A stretch of DNA of 11,172 nucleotides, taken from Actinomycetota bacterium (GTDB lineage: Bacteria > Actinomycetota > Thermoleophilia > Gaiellales > Gaiellaceae). Made by a program: the position numbers and the translations under genes. The DNA lies in contig JACCTK010000179.1 in the NCBI GenBank assembly GCA_013812465.1, forward strand, positions 1 to 11,172, read 5' to 3'. The notes below the pieces were generated by a model. The model was given only the letters and a program-made list of their open reading frames with translations. It was not told where the DNA came from and searched no databases. Of the stretch, positions 6,950 to 11,172 are shown in pieces. The stretch's first letter is position 1, and each line of letters opens with the position of its first letter.

Positions 6950-8331
6950 TCTCGGATCCCGACGTCGTCGCGATCCTCTATCTGGTCACGATCGCCTGCT
7001 TCATCCTGGCGCTGAAGTTCCTCGCCTCGCCACGGCACGCGCGCAAGGGGAACTGGATCGGCGGCGCGGGGATGCTCCTCGCGATCGTGACGACGCTCCT
7101 GCTGGACGGGCTCGAGAACTGGCTGCTGATCATCGTCGCGCTCGTGATCGGCAGCGTCGTCGGCATCATCGGAGCGCGGAACGTCCGCATGACGGCGATG
7201 CCGCAAATGGTGGCGATCTTCAACGGGGTCGGGGGAGGCGCCGCTGCGCTGGTCGCGCTCTCCGAATGGCACAACACGCCGGATCCTTTTCGGGAAGAGA
7301 CGGTCTCGATCGTCCTTTCCGCGCTGATCGGCTCGATCTCGTTCGCAGGCTCGGTCATCGCCTTCGCGAAGCTGCAGGAGCTGATCAGCGGGCGCCCGAT
7401 CGTGTTCGCCGGCCAGAACATCGTGAACATCGCGGTTCTGGGCGGGGGCGTCGCGCTCGGAGCCGCAGCCGTCGCAGGTCTCGAGGAGCAGTGGGTGCTC
7501 TATCTCCTGATCGGGCTCGCGCTCGTCTTCGGAGTGATGTTCGTCCTCCCCATCGGCGGGGCCGACATGCCCGTCGTCATCTCGCTCCTGAACGCGTTCA
7601 CGGGGCTCGCAGCATCGGCGACCGGGTTCGTCCTCGACTCGACCGTGCTCATCGTGTCCGGGATGCTCGTCGGCGCAGCGGGGACGCTGCTGACGCTGTT
7701 GATGGCGAAGGCGATGAACCGCTCAGTCGCAAACGTTCTCTTCGGCGCGTTCGGACAAGTGCAGACCGGCACGTCGGCAGCTCGAGCTGATGACGGTCGC
7801 ACGGTGCGGGCAACGTCTGCGGATGACGTCGCAGTGCAGCTCTCCTTCGCGCGCAAGGTCATCGTCGCCCCCGGCTACGGGATGGCCGTGGCGCAGGCAC
7901 AACATGACGTGCGCCAGCTCGCAGACGTCCTCGAGGAACGCGGAGTCGACGTGAAGTACGCGATCCACCCGGTTGCCGGGCGTATGCCGGGCCACATGAA
8001 CGTGCTGCTCGCGGAGGCGAACGTGCCGTATACGCAGCTCCACGAGATGGACAACATCAACCCCGACTTCCCACAGACGGACGTCGTCCTCGTCATCGGC
8101 GCGAACGACGTGACGAACCCGGCCGCCCGCAGTGACCCCGGCAGCCCGATCTATGGGATGCCGATCCTCGACGTGGATAAGGCCGCGAGCATCATCGTCC
8201 TCAAGCGCTCGATGAGCCCAGGGTTCGCAGGGATCGACAACGAGCTCTATCTCGACGCGAAGACGACGATGCTGTTCGGCGACGCCAAGGACTCGGTGCT
8301 GAAGCTGATCTCAGCTGTCAAGGCCTCGTAG
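6946..8331 (+). CDS. pntB: NAD(P)+ transhydrogenase, subunit beta (membrane domain II plus NADP-binding domain III)
   Basis: In this 461-aa protein, residues 6-255 form about eight or nine membrane helices, including GNWIGGAGMLLAI, MTAMPQMVAIFNGVGGGAAALVAL and GGADMPVVISLLNAFTG. Residues from about 303 form domain III, which binds NADP(H): APGYGMAVAQAQHDV, GRMPGHMNVLLAEANVPY, GANDVTNPAA and GMPILDVDKA are all intact. At the place of the E. coli channel histidine (beta-His91, ILHSFVG) this protein has Asn93 (IFNGVGG). The complex uses the proton gradient to make NADPH from NADH. The length and all motifs look complete. The stop is followed within 5 bp by the end of an opposing pseudogene. Confidence 0.96.
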   Translation: MISDPDVVAILYLVTIACFILALKFLASPRHARKGNWIGGAGMLLAIVTTLLLDGLENWLLIIVALVIGSVVGIIGARNVRMTAMPQMVAIFNGVGGGAAALVALSEWHNTPDPFREETVSIVLSALIGSISFAGSVIAFAKLQELISGRPIVFAGQNIVNIAVLGGGVALGAAAVAGLEEQWVLYLLIGLALVFGVMFVLPIGGADMPVVISLLNAFTGLAASATGFVLDSTVLIVSGMLVGAAGTLLTLLMAKAMNRSVANVLFGAFGQVQTGTSAARADDGRTVRATSADDVAVQLSFARKVIVAPGYGMAVAQAQHDVRQLADVLEERGVDVKYAIHPVAGRMPGHMNVLLAEANVPYTQLHEMDNINPDFPQTDVVLVIGANDVTNPAARSDPGSPIYGMPILDVDKAASIIVLKRSMSPGFAGIDNELYLDAKTTMLFGDAKDSVLKLISAVKAS

Positions 8332-8343
8332 AGCGTTACGCTC
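8331..8343. terminator. Short hairpin at the pntB end (weak terminator candidate)
   Basis: GAGCG-TTA-CGCTC forms a 5-bp stem overlapping the last base of the pntB stop, in the junction between opposing transcripts. There is no T-tract on either side and the stem is short, so termination here is only a possibility. Confidence 0.2.
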
Positions 8344-8462
8344 CGCGCGCGAACACCTGTCGCGCACGCTCGCAGAATGCTTCCACCTCTGCTGCCGGAA
8401 CCGCCGGGTAGCGGCAGCCGTCCGTCCGTCAGATCGCAGGCGAGACAGCCCTCGACACTCAT
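8336..8462 (-). pseudogene. Remnant of a HIT-family gene with the middle deleted
   Basis: The ATG at 8462-8460 overlaps the stop of the FAD oxidoreductase gene (ATGA), and the first ~21 codons read GCLACDLTDGRLPLPGG from residue 5. This is a start I recall from actinobacterial HIT (histidine triad) proteins, which bind or hydrolyse nucleotides. In another frame, ending at the TAA 8338-8336, the sequence reads AAEVEAFCERARQVFARGA, which looks like the C-terminal helix of the same proteins. Everything between is missing, including the HxHxH catalytic triad; intact members have roughly 140-150 residues. The 127-bp remnant is not a multiple of 3, so the two ends are out of frame. Read straight from the ATG, translation would run 71 codons to 8247, antisense into pntB, giving a non-HIT tail. 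Family identity comes from memory of the motif, without a search. The only other reading is a chance small ORF, which the coupled start makes unlikely. Confidence 0.7.
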
Positions 8463-9592
8463 CCGGCGAGAAGCCTCGCAGGCTCAAAGAGGTCGAGTAG
8501 AGGGTCGCGGTCGCCCAGGATCGCGCGCGCCACGAGCCTCCCGCACGCGAAGCCCAACACGTTGCCGTGGCCGGAGTAGCCGCCTGCGATCCAGACACCT
8601 TCCTCACCGGGCACGCGGCCGACAGCGGGCAGGAAGTCGAAGATCATCCCGAAGATCCCTGCCCAGCGGTAGTCGACACGGAGCGGGTGCCCGACCAGGG
8701 ACGTGACGAAGTCTTCGAGCGCCTGCTGAACCTTCGACGTCAGGACCTCGTCGGCGGTGAACTCCTCCTGGAGCGAGACGTCGCGGAAGCCGCCGGCCAC
8801 GATCCGCCCGTCCTCGGCCTGGTGCCAGTAGTCGTAGCCGTGACGACCGTAGTGCGGGATCTCGAAGAGACGCTCGGGAATGGGCTCGGTGGCGATCACC
8901 TGACCCCTCGTCGGGACGGTGAGCCCCTCGAGCTCCCCGGCTAGGCCGCTCGGATAGCCGTCCGTGGCGACGACGACGGTGTCTGCTCCCGTCTCGGCTA
9001 TCGACGCGATCCGTGTGTGCTCGTGGATCTCGGCGCCGGCAGCCGCGGCGCGCGCGGCAAGTCGCCGGACGACACGCGCTGGCTGAAGCACCCCGTCCTG
9101 CGGATGGAAGATCGCGGCCGGATACCTACCTCCCAGCGGCGCAGACAACTCATCGCGCCACTCCACGTCGAACCCGTCCGCCTGTAACGCTGCGTGTTCC
9201 TCCTCGAGCTCCGCTCGCTCCTCGTCGTCCGCGGCGATGCGAAGGCTGCCGGTCGGGCGAAAGGCGTCGCCCGCCGGCCGCGCGAGCTCCCGTAGCTCAC
9301 GCTCCGTCCAGCGCCAGAGCGCGGCAGCGTTTTCCCGGCCGATCGAGTCGACCATGACGGGATACGGAGCCGCCCCGCCGCGCAACGCGAAGCCCCCATT
9401 CCGCCCGCTCGCGCCGCCCGCGATCTCACGCGCCTCGTACAACCTGACTTTCAACCCGGCCTCGGCAAGCGCCAGCGCGCACGAGCAGCCGGTGATTCCG
9501 CCGCCGACGACAGCCACGTCCGGCTTGCTCTGAAGCACCCTGTGCGGCCTCGGCTCGTGCGGCTCCTCGAGCCAGTACGAGGTCGTGGTCAC
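8459..9592 (-). CDS. FAD-dependent amine/amino-acid oxidoreductase (DadA/PuuB-like)
   Basis: This 377-aa flavoenzyme is of the glycine/D-amino-acid oxidase family (COG0665 type). It has an N-terminal FAD Rossmann motif VVGGGITG (28-35), with E53 ending the second strand to bind the ribose, then GGASGRNGGF (59-68). Near the C-terminus are WAGIFG...DFLPAVG (about 310-325) and GGYSGHGN (337-344), which closes over the flavin. The N-terminal SYWLEEP preceding the Rossmann fold is typical of the gamma-glutamylputrescine oxidase-like subgroup. The substrate cannot be read; a secondary amine or amino acid is the family expectation. I chose the GTG at 9592-9590 because it overlaps the upstream stop (GTGA). 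An upstream in-frame start at 9655 would add 21 codons inside the kinase gene. It is coupled downstream to the HIT remnant. Confidence 0.88.
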   Translation of the reverse strand: MTTTSYWLEEPHEPRPHRVLQSKPDVAVVGGGITGCSCALALAEAGLKVRLYEAREIAGGASGRNGGFALRGGAAPYPVMVDSIGRENAAALWRWTERELRELARPAGDAFRPTGSLRIAADDEERAELEEEHAALQADGFDVEWRDELSAPLGGRYPAAIFHPQDGVLQPARVVRRLAARAAAAGAEIHEHTRIASIAETGADTVVVATDGYPSGLAGELEGLTVPTRGQVIATEPIPERLFEIPHYGRHGYDYWHQAEDGRIVAGGFRDVSLQEEFTADEVLTSKVQQALEDFVTSLVGHPLRVDYRWAGIFGMIFDFLPAVGRVPGEEGVWIAGGYSGHGNVLGFACGRLVARAILGDRDPLLDLFEPARLLAG

Positions 9593-10869
9593 TTGGCCGC
9601 CAACAACTCGATCGCGCCAGTTACTCCGCGTCTCGGCTCCTCGGCGAACCACCAACGGTCGTCAGGCTCGAGCGCCTCGAGGATCCTGATGTAGCTGACC
9701 GCATGATGGACGTATGCGAGCGGATGCGCCAAGTCATAAGACGATTGCAATTCGTCTGGTGAGCCGTAGTCCGACCACATGCCGAGATACGTATCGAGCA
9801 TCGCCTCTCGAGCCGACGCGTCGTTGCACCTGGGCAGAAACGTCGGCAGGTCGAACAGCGGATGGGACACGCACCCGTCCGACCAGTCGAAGATGCGCAG
9901 CTCGGTGCCGTCGACCATGACGTTCCCAGGGTGCAAGTCGCCGTGGATGAGCGTCTGCGGCAGCGGACCCCGAGCAAGCTCGTCGCAGCGGCGCTCGAGC
10001 TCAGAGACGTTCCGAGTACGAGGAACTCCGGCCTCGTCGAAAGCAAGCCCGATCTCGCCTTGGAGTACAGCCAACGTGCGGTCGTGTGCGCCATACGCGA
10101 AGAGCTCCTCGTCGCGCCCGATCCAGCCTTGCTGCATACGCGCTGCAGCAACCAGCGCCTCTACCCACCGCTCGTGATTCAGCTCCCCGATCTCCGTTCC
10201 GTGCAGCTCGCGCATCAGCATCCAGCCACGCGAGACATCCACGGCGAAGACTGCGGGAACGAGCGTTGGATGCTCCGCAGCGAGCGCTCGGGTCAACGAG
10301 GTCTCGTGCTGGAAGATCGAGAACACCGCTTTCATGTAGACATGACCGTCCCCGGTCCCGCGCCGCAAGACCGACGAGAGTGGCCACTGCTCCACGACTT
10401 CGACCGGTCCCACCGGCTGCAGACCGGCTTCGACCATGCTCGTCTCCATCCAGCTCGACGCCTCGCCGAGCCATCCAGGTCGAGCCCACGGAGGGCGCGC
10501 CTCGGGAATCGGCGCCCCTCGCGCGATTGCGAGCCACCTCTCGACGTACGGCGCCAACCCTGGCGGCGAGAGCACGTCGGGATCCGCGTCGTCGAGCGCG
10601 AGCCACTCGATCTCTGGTGGTGGCGCCCACTCCGCGTTGGGCGCATCGAACTCGTAGAGCGCGGAGCTTGCTTCGCGCGTTGTCTCGTTCCAAAGTATCC
10701 GAGCTGGCCGCAGGTACGGCGCGTCAAGCGAGTACGCCTGTTGTACCGCTTCGATGACGCCCGCAGCGCCGGATCGGCTGCGCAAACACGGGAGTCTTCC
10801 TCCGACCGCGAGCAGCGCCGATCGGCCTGCATCCGGCACCAGCACGAAGCTGTCCCGCTCATGTTGCAT
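9589..10869 (-). CDS. APH-family small-molecule kinase with extra N-terminal domain
   Basis: This 426-aa protein has, in its C-terminal two thirds, the aminoglycoside phosphotransferase/choline kinase fold. It shows a Lys in VYMKAVF (K180) with a partner Glu (E189), the catalytic loop HGDLHPGN (H309, D311, N316) and the metal ligand FDWSDG (D328), so it should be an active ATP-dependent kinase. The first ~125 residues are separate, ending in a Pro-rich linker (PPWARPGW). Their strand pattern and the segment EIEWLALDDADP suggest a Nudix-like fold, but there is no Nudix box (GX5EX7REUXEEXGU), so pyrophosphohydrolase activity is not expected. The substrate is unknown; resistance to an aminoglycoside is only one option and is not indicated. 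The ATG at 10869 lies 12 bp after the dprA stop with no obvious Shine-Dalgarno. The stop overlaps the start of the oxidoreductase gene. Confidence 0.85.
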   Translation of the reverse strand: MQHERDSFVLVPDAGRSALLAVGGRLPCLRSRSGAAGVIEAVQQAYSLDAPYLRPARILWNETTREASSALYEFDAPNAEWAPPPEIEWLALDDADPDVLSPPGLAPYVERWLAIARGAPIPEARPPWARPGWLGEASSWMETSMVEAGLQPVGPVEVVEQWPLSSVLRRGTGDGHVYMKAVFSIFQHETSLTRALAAEHPTLVPAVFAVDVSRGWMLMRELHGTEIGELNHERWVEALVAAARMQQGWIGRDEELFAYGAHDRTLAVLQGEIGLAFDEAGVPRTRNVSELERRCDELARGPLPQTLIHGDLHPGNVMVDGTELRIFDWSDGCVSHPLFDLPTFLPRCNDASAREAMLDTYLGMWSDYGSPDELQSSYDLAHPLAYVHHAVSYIRILEALEPDDRWWFAEEPRRGVTGAIELLAAK

Positions 10870-10881
10870 CGGACGGCGATC

Positions 10882-11172
10882 CTAGACAGATGTGCGATAG
10901 ACCCCGTCCTCAAGGGCGACCCTTCTTCCCAGCTCGAGCTCGACGAGCGCGGCCGACGCCTGTGCGGGCTGGACCCCCGAGACCCGCATCAGCTCGTCTG
11001 CCGTCAACGCCCTGTCGCGCAGACTTTCCAGCAAGGCTTGCGCGTCGGGTCCGAGCGGCGCACCCTCCGGCTTGGCCGGAACAAGATCGAACAGCTCGAG
11101 GATGTCTCCGGCGCACGTCACCGGTATGGCGCCGAGACGAATCAGCGCATTCGTGCCGGCGGAGAGGGCGCT
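10882..11172 (-). CDS. dprA: DprA/Smf DNA-processing protein, C-terminal 96 residues (cut by window edge)
   Basis: Only the 3' end is present. The first visible residues, ALSAGTNALIRLGAIPVTC, are the end of the DprA Rossmann-like domain (GTNxLIRxGAxPV). A linker and a winged-helix domain follow (about residues 40-96; ALTADELMRVSGVQPAQASAAL then ELGRRVALEDGVYR), as in DprA proteins with a C-terminal DML1/winged-helix module. DprA binds incoming single-stranded DNA and loads RecA during natural transformation; it is also kept in many bacteria without known competence. It is the furthest-upstream visible gene of a minus-strand cluster running into the kinase and oxidoreductase genes. A start near 11121 would give an artificially short protein, because the frame remains open and homologous to the window edge. 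Confidence 0.9.
   Translation of the reverse strand, partial: SALSAGTNALIRLGAIPVTCAGDILELFDLVPAKPEGAPLGPDAQALLESLRDRALTADELMRVSGVQPAQASAALVELELGRRVALEDGVYRTSV

Noticed and set aside
8247..8335. Continuation of the HIT-remnant reading frame as a genuine 71-aa gene
   Set aside because: After the deletion point the frame is out of phase with the HIT C-terminus and runs antisense through the pntB 3' end, with no conserved features.
9593..9655. Upstream start of the FAD oxidoreductase adding 21 residues
   Set aside because: The extra residues lie within the kinase gene and match nothing in the family. The GTGA overlap at 9592 agrees with the coupling pattern of the other genes.
1..11172. CRISPR array, tRNA/rRNA genes, insertion sequences or prophage genes
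   Set aside because: No regularly spaced repeats, tRNA-like cloverleaf, transposase or phage-type protein could be recognised by eye on either strand.

Overview
This is a GC-rich bacterial window with very dense coding: tandem genes overlap by 4 bp (ATGA or GTGA), several starts are GTG, and two genes appear to be leaderless with TANNNT-type -10 boxes. I infer a high-GC actinobacterium, possibly of the Thermoleophilia (Gaiellales/Solirubrobacterales). That placement rests on overall style and remembered homologues, not on a search.

Layout. (1) Positions 1-4376, minus strand: a promoter and strong ribosome binding site drive a 66-aa zinc-ribbon protein. It is followed by addB (nuclease/inactive-helicase subunit) and addA (UvrD-type helicase-nuclease subunit, cut by the left edge), coupled through an ATGA overlap. 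Between the zinc-ribbon gene and addB lies a perfect 13-bp-arm hairpin, each arm of which is itself a small palindrome. (2) Positions 4383-8331, plus strand: an isocitrate dehydrogenase, then a three-subunit proton-translocating NAD(P) transhydrogenase (pntAA-pntAB-pntB) joined by 4-bp overlaps. Near-identical CAATAGASTCT boxes lie 5-7 nt before the ATG of the dehydrogenase and of pntAA. (3) Positions 8336-11172, minus strand: the 3' end of dprA, an APH-fold kinase with an extra N-terminal domain, a DadA/PuuB-like FAD oxidoreductase, and a crippled HIT-family gene. The HIT gene keeps its first ~21 and last ~20 codons but has lost its middle.

How the genes fit together. AddAB and DprA process DNA ends and incoming single-stranded DNA, but they sit in separate operons. 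The dehydrogenase keeps every isocitrate-binding, metal and catalytic residue I could align to E. coli IDH, but lacks the Lys-Tyr pair that holds the NADP 2'-phosphate. If it uses NAD, the adjacent transhydrogenase would turn its NADH into NADPH at the expense of the proton gradient. The transhydrogenase carries Asn in place of the E. coli beta-subunit channel histidine and a histidine in the alpha2 subunit instead.

I found no dramatic undescribed system. The most notable items are the internally deleted HIT gene, which still shows translational coupling to its upstream neighbour, the nested palindrome ahead of addB, and the twin leaderless promoter boxes.
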